The position numbers were made by a program, and so were the translations under genes. A stretch of 64,000 nucleotides of DNA, from positions 6,061,748-6,125,747 of the forward strand of contig NZ_CP036266.1 in assembly GCF_007744075.1 (NCBI RefSeq), written 5' to 3'. A model generated the notes under the pieces. That model made no database searches. It had not been told where the DNA came from and was given only the letters and a program-made list of their open reading frames with translations. The DNA comes from Gimesia chilikensis (GTDB lineage: Bacteria; Planctomycetota; Planctomycetia; Planctomycetales; Planctomycetaceae). Each line of letters begins with the position of its first letter. The first letter of the stretch is position 1. Positions 1 through 10,536 of the stretch are shown here, one piece after another.

Positions 1-25
1 TTTTTCAGGAGTAGGAGTTCAAGTA

Positions 26-949
<924 letters not shown>

Positions 950-975
950 GCCTATTCTGTTTCTAATTTAAGAAC

Positions 976-1008
976 TTCCTCGCCACCTGTTCCTCAAGTG
1001 GCGAGGAA
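976..1008 (+). terminator. Hairpin terminator after DUF1559 copy A
   Basis: Perfect 11-bp stem (976-986 with 998-1008) and an 11-nt loop, 27 bases after the stop codon. The run of T after it is short. The same position relative to the DUF1559 gene carries a hairpin in copies B and C, with related CGYCAC stem words. It separates the DUF1559 gene from the small lipoprotein gene. Confidence 0.7.
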
Positions 1009-1105
1009 ATTTCACCCTCTCGTTTCGCCACCTAAAGCTCCAACTATAAGATATTTAAGTCTCATCTAATCTTTGTATCAAATCAGTAGAGGCCAGTAAT
1101 CGAAC

Positions 1106-1261
1106 ATGAGCAAATTCACTCAATCACTTTTACTATTGATTTGTCTGATACCATTCCAACTCGGTTGTGGTGAAGCAGAGCCGTTACAGCCTGCATCAGA
1201 TGAACCTGTTGAAGAACTAGATCCTGCATCAGAAGCTGAATCTCTGAAGAAAATCAAATAA
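1106..1261 (+). CDS. Small lipoprotein, 51 aa (cassette copy A)
   Basis: Short ORF starting at ATG 1106. A hydrophobic signal segment ends in a lipobox (FQLGC, Cys21), followed by an acidic tail rich in E, D and P that contains ELDPASEAE. A close relative of similar length lies at 3737-3898 after the other intact DUF1559 gene, with the lipobox Cys also at residue 21. A broken third copy lies at 1822-1989. That repeated arrangement is the main evidence that this is a real gene. It is predicted to be exported and lipid-anchored; its function is unknown. Confidence 0.75.
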   Translation: MSKFTQSLLLLICLIPFQLGCGEAEPLQPASDEPVEELDPASEAESLKKIK

Positions 1262-1408
1262 GCAATATTTTTATAACAGAATCTAATCCAAATTTTTTAA
1301 AAAGAATGACGAGAAGCCGCGGCCCAACCGTAGAAGAATGCTTATATTTATTGGTTGCTGACGCTTTCTCATGAATAAAACACAAGTTCCAGACATTCAA
1401 ATTTTCCA

Positions 1409-1440
1409 ACACAGCAAAGCAATTTGCTGTGTTTTTTTAT
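1409..1440 (+). terminator. Leader hairpin with T-tract before cassette B
   Basis: Perfect 10-bp stem (1409-1418 with 1423-1432), GCAA tetraloop and a run of seven T: a textbook intrinsic terminator. It lies directly before the first surviving codons of the decayed DUF1559 copy B. A related hairpin with CACAGCA/TGCTGTG arms lies ~75 bp before copy C. It could therefore be a 5'-leader attenuator rather than the end of copy A's transcript. Confidence 0.8.
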
Positions 1441-1661
1441 ACCCTCATAGAACTACTGGTCGTGTTCGCCATCTTAATTGCATCATGATTGCTGGCAGTG
1501 GTTCCACAACCGCGACAGTCTCTGCGCGAAGCAAGCACACCGGCAGCGTGCATGTATTGCTTACCGATGGCTCGGCACGCTTTGCCTCTTCCAATATTGA
1601 TCTGAATTCCTGGCGACAGCTTGGTAATCACCAGGACGGTAACATCATCGGCGAGTGGTAA
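1441..1661 (+). pseudogene. Decayed DUF1559 gene (cassette copy B)
   Basis: Remnant of a DUF1559 gene. Bases from 1441 encode TLIELLVV, then a shortened prepilin helix with an in-frame TGA (ATTGCATCATGATTG). In another frame, bases ~1490-1661 encode the family C-terminus (ARSKHTGSVHVLL, then NIIGEW at the end). Relative to copies A and C about 700 bases of the middle are missing, as are the start codon and leader. An open frame runs 1371-1661, but its first ~40 residues have no family similarity, so it is not a functional copy. Confidence 0.85.
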
Positions 1662-1690
1662 GCCTCTCTGAACAGATTCAGTTCACAAAG

Positions 1691-1724
1691 ACCTCGTCAC
1701 CGGACTCTGGAGACGAGGTTTTCC
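1691..1724 (+). terminator. Hairpin terminator after decayed DUF1559 copy B
   Basis: 8-bp stem (1691-1698 with 1712-1719) followed by a short T run. It is equivalent in position to the hairpins at 976 and 3605, so the cassette architecture is still visible around the decayed copy. Confidence 0.6.
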
Positions 1725-1821
1725 TGAATCAGTGCTCGAGAACTCTATTGATCCGATTTTGAATGATCGCATCAACATTTTTTAACAGGGTTGGATGCTC
1801 TACTTTTACAGGTACGATACA

Positions 1822-1989
1822 ATGCCACGCACTCTCAAGATCATGCTGCTTCTGCTCAGTATCGTCCCAACCCACTGAGGCTGTGGCAACAACGAACCGC
1901 TCACTCCGGAAACAAACGCAGATCCGGTAGAGGAACAGGACCCTGCTTCAGAAGCAGAAGTCGTCAATGAAGCTCGCCGAGATACATAA
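1822..1989 (+). pseudogene. Broken small lipoprotein gene (cassette copy B)
   Basis: The frame from ATG 1822 reads a hydrophobic leader (LKIMLLLLSIVP), then TGA at 1876-1878, then GCGNNEPL and an acidic tail with EEQDPASEAE, ending at TAA 1987-1989. It matches the 51- and 53-aa lipoproteins of copies A and C except that the TGA replaces the lipobox residue just before Gly-Cys. A one-base TTG to TGA change would explain it. The neighbouring DUF1559 copy is also broken, so simple decay is the best reading. Confidence 0.85.
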
Positions 1990-2516
1990 TAAATAAGCCA
2001 ACAAAACATGTTGCCCGGTTCGCTAAAGAACCCCAGCTGAATTTCGCATCTGCAATCGATGGTTGATTTTTCATCGCACAGATCCGTGGGCATTTCGCAT
2101 TTTCGATGACTATTCCCTTTCTCAATGATCAGGGCTGAACGCATTACATCCACCGAAGTTCTGTAAAATCAGAGTGTTATCACATGAATTCCCCTTGATG
2201 TAAGTTGAATGCCAACCATGATCTGTCAGACTCTAAGGACTGAGAATTGCCCTGAATTTTTGTTTGAGTGAAATACCTGCTCGCTGGTATCTTAGCTTTA
2301 TTAACTGCCCGATGCACTTTTCATTTTTTTTGAAAACCATCTGGCAATAGTGAACCGATTCGTTATAGTGAATAAATGGGCTTATGGGGGTTTCGTAGGA
2401 CTCTCTCTGATTAATTCCTTAAGTCCCCCGTCTTTTACTGTGTTCACATACAGCTTCGCTTCAATCGAATTTGAAGTGATCGATTAAATCTTTATTCAGA
2501 TAGTTTAAGATTCTGT
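1990..2516. other. Intergenic region between cassettes B and C
   Basis: AT-rich and without a credible gene. A 9-base word ATTTCGCAT occurs twice (2041-2049 and 2092-2100). The promoter of cassette C presumably lies here, upstream of the leader hairpin at 2517, but I could not identify a convincing -35/-10 pair. Confidence 0.5.
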
Positions 2517-2551
2517 CACAGCAGAGCGCTTCGCTGGTTGCTGTGTTTTTT
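2517..2551 (+). terminator. Leader hairpin with T-tract before DUF1559 copy C
   Basis: Outer stem CACAGCA (2517-2523) with TGCTGTG (2539-2545), inner stem AGCG/CGCT, then six T. It lies 73 bases before the copy C start codon and more than 500 bases after the nearest upstream coding remnant. It is therefore hard to explain as an ordinary 3' terminator. It may act as a transcription attenuator in the 5' leader, as may the related hairpin at 1409. Confidence 0.7.
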
Positions 2552-2623
2552 CACATCCTCGTGTAGCAGGAACTACGCCGATGTCATAATCATCATTCAT
2601 TTCGTTTTCAGGAGATTCAAGTC

Positions 2624-3580
<957 letters not shown>

Positions 3581-3604
3581 GCCATTCTGTTAGTTGAGCT
3601 TCAC

Positions 3605-3641
3605 AACTCTCGTCACTTTCCATCAGTGGCGAGAGTTTTTC
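3605..3641 (+). terminator. Hairpin terminator after DUF1559 copy C
   Basis: 12-bp stem (3605-3616 with 3626-3637, one G-U pair), 9-nt loop and a T run. Third instance of the hairpin between a DUF1559 gene and its small lipoprotein gene. Confidence 0.85.
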
Positions 3642-3736
3642 CTGCTGTCTGTTCCGTGTCTGTCGATCCGTATGCAAGTCTACACGGACCTGAAACATCG
3701 ATAACTTACCTCTCAGTTGAAGAAAAGAAGCGTTCC

Positions 3737-3898
3737 ATGCACCGATTTTTATTATCACTTCTGTTGCTGCTTTGTCTGGCTCCCTTCCAGGTTGGCTGTG
3801 GGGGAGAAGAAGAACCATTACATCAGGAAGAAGAAGTTGACGATCAGATTGATCCGGAACAGGAAGCTGAAGACATGCGCAAACTCAAACAAAATTAG
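3737..3898 (+). CDS. Small lipoprotein, 53 aa (cassette copy C)
   Basis: ATG 3737 opens a hydrophobic signal segment and a lipobox FQVGC (Cys21), then a strongly acidic tail (EEEVDDQIDPEQEAED). It is homologous to the 51-aa lipoprotein at 1106 and to the broken copy at 1822. The open frame extends upstream to 3626, but that part overlaps the terminator and lacks family similarity, so the internal ATG is preferred. Probably lipid-anchored; function unknown. Confidence 0.75.
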   Translation: MHRFLLSLLLLLCLAPFQVGCGGEEEPLHQEEEVDDQIDPEQEAEDMRKLKQN

Positions 3899-3931
3899 AG
3901 TCGACTACAGGTCAGCTCTCTTCAGTATTTT

Positions 3932-4630
3932 TTAAAACGTGATCGCAGGGAGTTTCAACCGCTCGCGGCAGGTATCCAGAATGTCGCGGGTGGCGCTGGC
4001 TCCGACACGACTGACTCCCAGGTCGCGAACTTCGAGTAGTTTATCCAGCGTGCGGATTCCGCCGGCGGCTTTCACCTGCACCTGACGCGGCGTATGCTCC
4101 CGCATCAGTTTTAAATCTTCTAGCGTCGCGCCGCCGGTACCATATCCGGTTGAAGTCTTAACCCAGTCCACATTGGCGGCACTGCAGATGCGACACAGTT
4201 CGATTTTGTGTTTATCTGCGAGGTAACAGTTTTCAAAGATCACTTTGATTTTCTGTCCTGCCTGATGAGCAGCGCGCGTCAAGAGACCAATCTCTGTCTC
4301 CACGTACTTCCAGTCTTCACTGAGAACACGCGACAAATTCACGACCACGTCCAACTCAGTACATCCGTCTTCCAGAGCCTGTTCTGCTTCACGCAGCTTG
4401 ACCAGCATCGTATGACCGCCATGTGGAAATCCAACCGTCGTACTCGGTTCTACAGTCGAATGTTCCAGAATCTCAGCACAGCGTTTCAGATAGCAGGGCA
4501 TGATACACACACTGGCAACATCATATGCCAGCGCCAGCTGACAGCCTGCTTCCAGCTCGGGGATAGTTAGAATCGGACTCAACAGTGAGTGGTCGATCAT
4601 TTTGGCAATCTTCTGGTACTGTTCGTCCAT
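3932..4630 (-). CDS. deoC: Deoxyribose-phosphate aldolase
   Basis: 232-aa cytoplasmic class I aldolase that splits 2-deoxyribose 5-phosphate into glyceraldehyde 3-phosphate and acetaldehyde in deoxynucleoside salvage. Visible family features are ELDVVVNL (Asp94), the Schiff-base lysine in VKTSTGYG (Lys158), the second lysine in VKAAGGIRT (Lys187), and IDHSLL near the N-terminus. The open frame continues 55 residues upstream, but that part overlaps the next gene and is not DeoC-like. ATG 4630 has a GGAAGG ribosome site. It lies 5 bp after the sugar isomerase gene, so the two are probably cotranscribed. Confidence 0.93.
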   Translation of the reverse strand: MDEQYQKIAKMIDHSLLSPILTIPELEAGCQLALAYDVASVCIMPCYLKRCAEILEHSTVEPSTTVGFPHGGHTMLVKLREAEQALEDGCTELDVVVNLSRVLSEDWKYVETEIGLLTRAAHQAGQKIKVIFENCYLADKHKIELCRICSAANVDWVKTSTGYGTGGATLEDLKLMREHTPRQVQVKAAGGIRTLDKLLEVRDLGVSRVGASATRDILDTCRERLKLPAITF

Positions 4631-4635
4631 GAGAA

Positions 4636-5559
4636 TCACCTTCCAACGGGAATGAAGTTTCGCAAATAGGTATGGCACTGACGCAAAGCAGCCAGGCAGG
4701 ACTCGGTCGAGTCCTCGTAGGCTCGATCTTCGACTTCGACACACACGGGCCCCTGGTAACCAATCTCGTTCAACTGGGAAAAGAAACTGCCCCACTCAAC
4801 CTGCCCCAGCCCCGGCAGCTTGGGAGTATGATATTCGAGGGGATGTGCCAGAATTCCGACCTGGTCCAGGCGGTGCTGATCCACGCGTACATCTTTGGCA
4901 TGCACATGAAAGATACGGTCGGCGAAATCTCGAATGGGTGCGAGATAATCCATGTGCATCCAGACCAGATGCGAGGGATCGTAATTTAACCCAAAGTATT
5001 CACTGGGAATATCTGCATACATCCGCTTCCAGATCGCCGGCGTACAGGCCAGGTTCTTACCGCCAGGCCATTCGTCTTTGGTAAACGACATCGGGCAGTT
5101 TTCGATTCCCACCCGCACGTGTTGCTGTTCGGCAAATTGAATGATGTCGGGCCAGGTTTCCAGAAAGCGCGGCCAGTTATCGTCAACCGACTTTGTCCAG
5201 TCCCGCCCGATGAAAGTATTCATGCGGTTGATTCCCAGCATGCGGGAAGCGGAGATCACTTTCTGAATGTGCTCTGCATACTTTCCAGCCTCTTCCAGAT
5301 CCGGTGTGAGTGGATTGGGATAGTAACCCAAAGCACTGACCGAGATATCATATTCATCAGCGAGTTGACGAACAGTAGTCACATCTGATTCGGAAAACTC
5401 TTCGGCAGAGATATGCGTGATACCGGCATAACGCCGTGCGTCTTTCCCCTCTGGCCAGCACATGACTTCCACACAGTCGTAGCCAATCTCAGACGCGGCC
5501 TGAAAGACCTGCTTCAAATCGTAATCCGGCAGAATCGCAGTCACAAACCCCAGCTGCAT
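4636..5559 (-). CDS. Sugar phosphate isomerase/epimerase (TIM barrel)
   Basis: 307-aa protein of the xylose-isomerase-like TIM-barrel superfamily (AP endonuclease 2 fold). It begins [15 protein letters not shown] and carries metal-site motifs typical of the family: [26 protein letters not shown] and [11 protein letters not shown] 5559 is chosen because AAGGAG lies 9 bases upstream; an open frame reaches 5592. It precedes deoC by 5 bp in the same direction, suggesting a small sugar-catabolic operon. The substrate cannot be read from sequence. Confidence 0.88.
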   Translation of the reverse strand: MQLGFVTAILPDYDLKQVFQAASEIGYDCVEVMCWPEGKDARRYAGITHISAEEFSESDVTTVRQLADEYDISVSALGYYPNPLTPDLEEAGKYAEHIQKVISASRMLGINRMNTFIGRDWTKSVDDNWPRFLETWPDIIQFAEQQHVRVGIENCPMSFTKDEWPGGKNLACTPAIWKRMYADIPSEYFGLNYDPSHLVWMHMDYLAPIRDFADRIFHVHAKDVRVDQHRLDQVGILAHPLEYHTPKLPGLGQVEWGSFFSQLNEIGYQGPVCVEVEDRAYEDSTESCLAALRQCHTYLRNFIPVGR

Positions 5560-5764
5560 CTCTCTGATCTCCTTCTCAACTCGCACTTCCATTGATACTA
5601 CGGCACGAAACAGAACCGACTCCTAAATCATAAACGAGTCGTTCCAGCCGGTCTACAACAGCGGGCAGAATCTCTGCTCAGGAGGAGTGAATCAATCTTC
5701 GTGCGGGAGAGATCAGAAGGAGTTTTAGTGCTGTGGGAAAGAGTTTCAGGGGGGATGAGGCAGG

Positions 5765-6187
5765 TTACCAGATTTCTTTTAAATCGAATTCGTAAGCTTC
5801 AATCCGTCGACCTGGTTCAAATTCTTCAGGGGACTCAGACAGGACTCGTACCCAGACCTGATGCCCTTCATAGACAGCTTCGACGGAGACATGGGCCCCT
5901 AACTGGTCGTCATAGCTGACGGGGAGCGCCTGCCAGTAGAGAGCAGTAATTTCATCGAAGATATCACGGAGTTTGAGAATATCCAGGCAAAACTTGGAAG
6001 GCGCAAGCACGCCATCCCACTCTCCGCCAACAATCTCAGTGTTGGAAGCAAAGAGTGTGACTTCCCATTCATCACGGCTGTGGTGGTGAAAAAAATGACA
6101 ACCAATGGGTGCCAGTACATCGACGTCGTACATCAATGCGGCAACCTGATTTGCCATCGTTTTCAGCCAGTCGGGAGGGGCAGGCAT
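5765..6187 (-). CDS. Hypothetical protein, 140 aa
   Basis: Soluble, acidic protein with no recognised catalytic motif, signal peptide or membrane segment. It starts MPAPPDWLKTMANQVAALMYDVDVLAPIGCHFFHH, and its C-terminal half is rich in E, V and Y. Composition and codon use resemble neighbouring genes, and the frame is clean from ATG 6187. The ribosome site is weak. I do not recognise the family. Confidence 0.65.
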   Translation of the reverse strand: MPAPPDWLKTMANQVAALMYDVDVLAPIGCHFFHHHSRDEWEVTLFASNTEIVGGEWDGVLAPSKFCLDILKLRDIFDEITALYWQALPVSYDDQLGAHVSVEAVYEGHQVWVRVLSESPEEFEPGRRIEAYEFDLKEIW

Positions 6188-6736
6188 TAAATGATTTCAA
6201 TCTAAATAAGTTTTGAACCGGTTCTTATTTCGAGTCGTAACTACTTTCCTTACAGTGCATCAGTTCAACAAACGAATCATCTTAACACACTGCGAAGGCC
6301 ATGCTCTTTCACGCTGTGCCGTTATGCTGACTGCTTCAGATGTTGTGCCTTGCACCAGGCAACCAGTTCATGTGGCCCGAAGAACAGTTTTGCAAGACAG
6401 CGATTCCGGCATTATTCTCCGGAACCTTCAGGGATCCTGAAGCTGATCACTGATCCCTGGTTCAATTTATTCAAGCGCAGAACCCGCAAAAGAAATGCCA
6501 AACATCTGTTAGATCATATTTTCCCGATCATTGGCAACGCGAATCAAGTTAAACACCTGCATGCAATACTTTGCGTATAAAGTGAAATCATTGTGCAGAG
6601 AGATAATCTGATCACAAGCCGGAGTCGAAGCGGGAACGACCGAGAGATGTGTCAACAAAAAGAAACACCTTTGATTAACAAACTGTTCAAAGGTGTTTAC
6701 ATTTGGTTAATAAATTGAGAGTCGCGCCTGTGCGCA
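6188..6736. other. Intergenic region
   Basis: No credible gene; the short plus-strand frames at 6213 and 6350 look random. The right end holds the terminator of the Tad operon (6663-6698). Confidence 0.5.
6650..6698 (-). terminator. Terminator of the tad operon
   Basis: Perfect 12-bp stem (6663-6674 with 6687-6698) and a 12-nt loop. Read on the minus strand it is followed by a T-rich run (complement of 6650-6662). It lies 38 bp beyond the tadC stop codon. Confidence 0.85.
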
Positions 6737-7663
6737 TCAGCTCGAGAGTAGCCCGTTGATCATCATGATAGCCGCCGGTCCGACCAGCACCACGAAAATC
6801 CCGGGAAAGATGAACAGCACCAGCGGGAAGATCATTTTCACCGCCGTCATTGCTGCCTGCTCTTCCGCCAGCTGGCTGCGTTTGACACGCATACTGTCAG
6901 ACTGAACGCGTAACGCCTGGGCGATTGAAGAACCAAACTTGTCTGCCTGAATCAGAATTGCCGAGAGCGCCCGCATATCATCGACGCCACTGCGAATTCC
7001 CAGGTCATGTAACACTTCACGTCGGGGACGTCCCATCTGTAACTGTAAGTTGCACAAAGCAAACTCGTTACAGACATCAGGCGCTGTTTCCTCAAGTTCC
7101 TCAGAGACGCGCCGCATCGCAGCATCCAGACCAAGGCCCGCTTCTACGCAGACAACAAGCAGGTCCAGCGCATCAGGCAGAGAGAGAAAGATGCGTTCGA
7201 TCCGCGCCTTACACATGAAACGCAGTACGATTTCGGGTAGATAGAATCCAATCCCCCCGGCAATCACCAGCGAAGTCCAGCCGTTCTGAGTCAGACCGAA
7301 ATTATAAAAACCGTAGCCGGATCCAATCAGTACGCCCAGTAACCCAAGGGTCACTTTGAGTGAAAGAAAGATGGACGGCGCATTCTCGGAGTTATACCCT
7401 GCGTTCGCCAGGCGTACCTTCAGCTGATTCTCTTCCAGTTCCGACTTGGGAGTCAGTGCTTTCGACAAAGTCGGCGCTGCTTTCTCCAACAGCGAGCTGG
7501 CCGAGGCCCCCTCTTCTCCGCCATTGCGTAGATGAGGATTGCGTAATTCATCCAGTCGTTCATTGGCCCGTGATTTATCGGAACTCAATTTATTGACCAC
7601 GGCGATCACGCCCACGATCACCATCCCGAAGATCGCCCATGGTAGCAATTGAACATAATCCAT
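6737..7663 (-). CDS. tadC: Type II secretion F-domain protein, TadC-like
   Basis: 308-aa inner-membrane protein of the Tad/Flp pilus (tight adherence) machine. It has an N-terminal membrane helix (residues ~5-22), two central helices, a cytoplasmic T2SSF domain with LPDALDLLVVCVEAGLGLDAA, and a C-terminal helix pair ending IMMINGLLSS. It pairs with the adjacent TadB to form the platform on which the TadA ATPase acts. Last gene of the tadA-tadB-tadC run. The start has GGAAG upstream. Confidence 0.88.
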   Translation of the reverse strand: MDYVQLLPWAIFGMVIVGVIAVVNKLSSDKSRANERLDELRNPHLRNGGEEGASASSLLEKAAPTLSKALTPKSELEENQLKVRLANAGYNSENAPSIFLSLKVTLGLLGVLIGSGYGFYNFGLTQNGWTSLVIAGGIGFYLPEIVLRFMCKARIERIFLSLPDALDLLVVCVEAGLGLDAAMRRVSEELEETAPDVCNEFALCNLQLQMGRPRREVLHDLGIRSGVDDMRALSAILIQADKFGSSIAQALRVQSDSMRVKRSQLAEEQAAMTAVKMIFPLVLFIFPGIFVVLVGPAAIMMINGLLSS

Positions 7664-7752
7664 AATTTCTTCCCCAAACTCAACCGTATTCTGGAAATGT
7701 ATTCTGCTGTCTGATTCGTTCCTGCCCGAGATGCCTCCGGCAGAGTGTTCGT

Positions 7753-8724
7753 TCAGATCTTGATGTTAATAATCTTCTTGATCCAGACCGCTCCCAGGAC
7801 CTGCAGTACGATTCCCCCCGCAATCATTTTGCGTCCGAGTTCATCTGTAAACAGCAGCATCACATAGTCCGGATTGAGATAGTAGACCGCAAAGAACAAT
7901 GCGATCGGCAATGCCATCAGCACGACACCACTGATACGACCTTCCCCGGTCAATGCCTGAACCTGTCCCATGATCTTAAAACGCTGACGAATGATGTAAC
8001 CAATTTTGTCGAGGATCTCTGCCAGGTCGCCCCCTGCCTGTCTTTGAATGACCACCGCTGTTACGAAGAACTTCAGGTCCAGGTTCGGCATCCGTTTCAA
8101 CATGCTTTTCAGGGCAACATCGATCGGCACACCGAGGTTCTGTTCCTCATAGGCCATCGCGAATTCGGTGGCAATCGGAGATGGCATTTCCTGAACCACG
8201 ACGCTCAGTCCTGAAGCGAGACTGTGACCGGAACGTAAGGCACGTCCTACCAGTTCCAGCGCATCAGGCAGCTGTTGTGCAAATTTCTTGAATCGTCGAT
8301 TCCTACGAAACAGCAGCCACATGAAAGGCATGGCTCCTGCTCCCATCGCCGCAACCGGGCAGAGCGGGACCGGCGCGTTCGTGAACCAGGCGGCTGCAAA
8401 ACCCAGCGAGGCAGCGACCGCGGTCATCAGCAGAAATGTATCTGCCTTGAACGGGGCTTCCGCCTGTTCGATAAGCAGCTTGAGATTTCCAAACTTTTCG
8501 AACCATTCCGAGATACGGTCCGAAAGGCTGGTCATCCCGCCTCTCACCATTTCCTCTTTGAGTAAGGAAGCTGTTTCCTCGGTGTGTCTTTTCTGTCCGG
8601 TGATTACGGCCAGTCGATCTTCCGCCTTACTGGACGAAAAATCCTTGAAGACGAACATGATCGCCCCGACAAACGCCACCATTCCCAGAAAAGCAGCAAT
8701 AGAGATGATGAGTGTCTGATCCAT
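7753..8724 (-). CDS. tadB: Type II secretion F-domain protein, TadB-like
   Basis: 323-aa integral membrane protein, paralogous in fold to TadC. It has an N-terminal helix (residues ~8-27), a paired helix around residues 100-140, a T2SSF domain with QLPDALELVGRALRSGHSL, and C-terminal helices. Platform component of the Tad pilus. It lies 60 bp after tadA and 89 bp before tadC, all on the minus strand. Confidence 0.88.
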   Translation of the reverse strand: MDQTLIISIAAFLGMVAFVGAIMFVFKDFSSSKAEDRLAVITGQKRHTEETASLLKEEMVRGGMTSLSDRISEWFEKFGNLKLLIEQAEAPFKADTFLLMTAVAASLGFAAAWFTNAPVPLCPVAAMGAGAMPFMWLLFRRNRRFKKFAQQLPDALELVGRALRSGHSLASGLSVVVQEMPSPIATEFAMAYEEQNLGVPIDVALKSMLKRMPNLDLKFFVTAVVIQRQAGGDLAEILDKIGYIIRQRFKIMGQVQALTGEGRISGVVLMALPIALFFAVYYLNPDYVMLLFTDELGRKMIAGGIVLQVLGAVWIKKIINIKI

Positions 8725-8784
8725 CTCGCTTTACCTTTACCATTATTCATCTCGATCGCTCGAGATCTGATTATCTACTGTTAT

Positions 8785-10089
8785 TTACTGCAGGACGCGA
8801 TTGGCAAACAGATTCGAAGGCAGACGCACACCAGCGGCTTCCAGTTGATCCATGAATGCGGGACGAACACCAGTCGCTTCAAAGTGGCCATAAGCGCGGC
8901 CGTCCGCATCAATCCCATCCTGAACAAACAGGAAAATATCCTGCATGATCACGGTATCCTGTTCGAGGTTAAGCACCTCGGTCACATGAGTCACTTTTCG
9001 TGGCCCCCCCTGCAAGCGGTTCACCTGGATAATCAGGTTGACGGCTGCAGCGAACTGCTGCCGGAGTGCTTTCAGTGGCAGTTCCACGCCCCCCATTGTG
9101 ATCATCGTTTCCAGACGGGAAACCGCGTCACGAGGGGTGTTAGCGTGAATCGTGGTCAACGAACCTTCGTGACCGGTATTCATCGCCTGGAGCATGTCCA
9201 GCGATTCGCCGCCACGACATTCCCCGATGATGATCCGGTCGGGACGCATACGCAGGGCGTTCTTTACGAGATCGGTCGCTGAAATCGCACCGCGCCCTTC
9301 AATGTTCGGCGGACGGGTTTCCAGCCGCAGCACGTGTTCCTGCTGCAGCTGAAGTTCCGCAGCGTCTTCAATCGTAATCACACGGTGATCCGGCTGAATG
9401 AAGCTGGAGAGTGTATTCAACAAGGTCGTTTTACCGGAACCGGTACCACCACTGATGATCGTATTGATGCGGGCCTTGATCGATCCTTCGAGCAACATCG
9501 CAATTTCGGGTGTGAATGCACCGAAGCGCAACAGGTCTTCCAACCCCAGGGGATTCGAACCGAACTTACGAATCGTGAGTGAAGGTCCATCCAGGGCCAG
9601 CGGTGGAATCACCGCGTTTAAACGTGAACCATCGGGCAGCCGGGCGTCAACCAGCGGCGATGTTTCATCGACGCGTCGACCAACCTTGGATACGATTCGG
9701 TCCAGAATCTGTAACAGGTGCTGATTATCGCGGAACACGACGTTAGAACGTTCAATTCGCCCCTTCTTTTCCACAAACACATGTTTGGGACCGTTGATCA
9801 TGATGTCGGCAATATCCTGATCCTTCAGCAGCAGTTCCAGGGGACCGAAACCAAATGTTTCATCGAGGATTTCTTCAATCAGCCGTTCGCGTTCGGAACG
9901 GTTGAGCAAGGGGTTTTCGGTGTCGCAGAGATGCTCGATCACCAGACGGATTTCCCGTCGCAGAGAGTCTCCTTCGAGATCTCCTACTCGCGACAAGTCC
10001 AGTTTTTCAACCAGCTTGCTGTGAATTAACCGTTTCAGATCATCGAATGCCATATTGGGATCAGCGTGGGAAAGGCCATGACCTGCCAT
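8785..10089 (-). CDS. tadA: Tad/Flp pilus assembly ATPase TadA (CpaF)
   Basis: 434-aa cytoplasmic secretion ATPase that powers pilus assembly. Walker A GGTGSGKT is at residues 214-221, followed by an Asp box ([10 protein letters not shown]), Walker B-like [11 protein letters not shown] and the His box region [10 protein letters not shown]. The N-terminal part matches CpaF ([17 protein letters not shown]). AAGGAG precedes ATG 10089. First gene of tadA-tadB-tadC. No Flp pilin, TadV peptidase, secretin (RcpA) or TadZ gene is adjacent, so the rest of the system must lie elsewhere. Confidence 0.94.
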   Translation of the reverse strand: MAGHGLSHADPNMAFDDLKRLIHSKLVEKLDLSRVGDLEGDSLRREIRLVIEHLCDTENPLLNRSERERLIEEILDETFGFGPLELLLKDQDIADIMINGPKHVFVEKKGRIERSNVVFRDNQHLLQILDRIVSKVGRRVDETSPLVDARLPDGSRLNAVIPPLALDGPSLTIRKFGSNPLGLEDLLRFGAFTPEIAMLLEGSIKARINTIISGGTGSGKTTLLNTLSSFIQPDHRVITIEDAAELQLQQEHVLRLETRPPNIEGRGAISATDLVKNALRMRPDRIIIGECRGGESLDMLQAMNTGHEGSLTTIHANTPRDAVSRLETMITMGGVELPLKALRQQFAAAVNLIIQVNRLQGGPRKVTHVTEVLNLEQDTVIMQDIFLFVQDGIDADGRAYGHFEATGVRPAFMDQLEAAGVRLPSNLFANRVLQ

Positions 10090-10536
10090 TTGCTCAAAAC
10101 TCCTTCAATTTGTGTCTTTAATTTCAAAACCAGATGTGACTCTCAGAACGTCCCGGCAGGCAACTCGATTTGCGTGCGGGAATTCTCATGAGGTTTTTCC
10201 AGTAAAATCTAGTTCATAAAAAAGGCAGATGTCGCCAGAAGCATAAAATGATGCAAAAAAACAGCGCTGCACTATCAGAGAACCACTGCAGGTTCTGACG
10301 GTTGGAGGGATTCCAGGGATGTGTCGGGTCGGTTCCATTGTGACAGTTGAGCCTGTCACAATTCGTGGCGAGTTCTGTTTTGTTGAATTGCCCCTCTTTT
10401 AAGGAGAGTAAGGTGGCATTTACGCACCCTCCGGGCAAAAAATCATCATGCGCCCCTGCTCTGTGATTCAACCCGCCAATCACAGTTGTGACAAAATCAG
10501 AGCCTGCAACCGTTACTTTCCATAAAAGCCAGAACA
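10090..10536. other. Divergent intergenic region tadA / glycosyltransferase
   Basis: No credible gene (the minus frame at 10214-10537 looks random). It carries the inverted repeat at 10337-10362 and a smaller one, AGAACC/GGTTCT at 10279-10296. It is the only place where promoters for both flanking genes can lie. Confidence 0.5.
10337..10362. promoter_or_regulatory. Inverted repeat ATTGTGACAG-N6-CTGTCACAAT
   Basis: Perfect 10-base arms separated by TTGAGC in the tadA/glycosyltransferase divergent region. A third half-site TTGTGACA occurs at 10486-10493. Without a T-tract it looks more like an operator than a terminator. The protein that would bind it is unknown. Confidence 0.45.

Noticed and set aside
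1371-1661. 96-aa open frame in cassette B as a real gene
   Set aside because: Only its last ~55 residues match DUF1559; the first part reads through the leader hairpin and out-of-frame prepilin codons, so it is a chance frame over a pseudogene.
1876-1878. TGA in the lipobox of copy B as selenocysteine or programmed readthrough
   Set aside because: The neighbouring DUF1559 copy is also broken, no SECIS-like hairpin was seen right after the TGA, and intact paralogues have Leu or Val there.
8584-9282. 232-aa plus-strand frame opposite tadB/tadA
   Set aside because: It spans the junction of two clear minus-strand genes and shows no domain or ribosome site.
10337-10362. CRP/FNR-type binding site
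   Set aside because: TGTGA and TCACA are separated by 12 bases, not the 6 expected for CRP.
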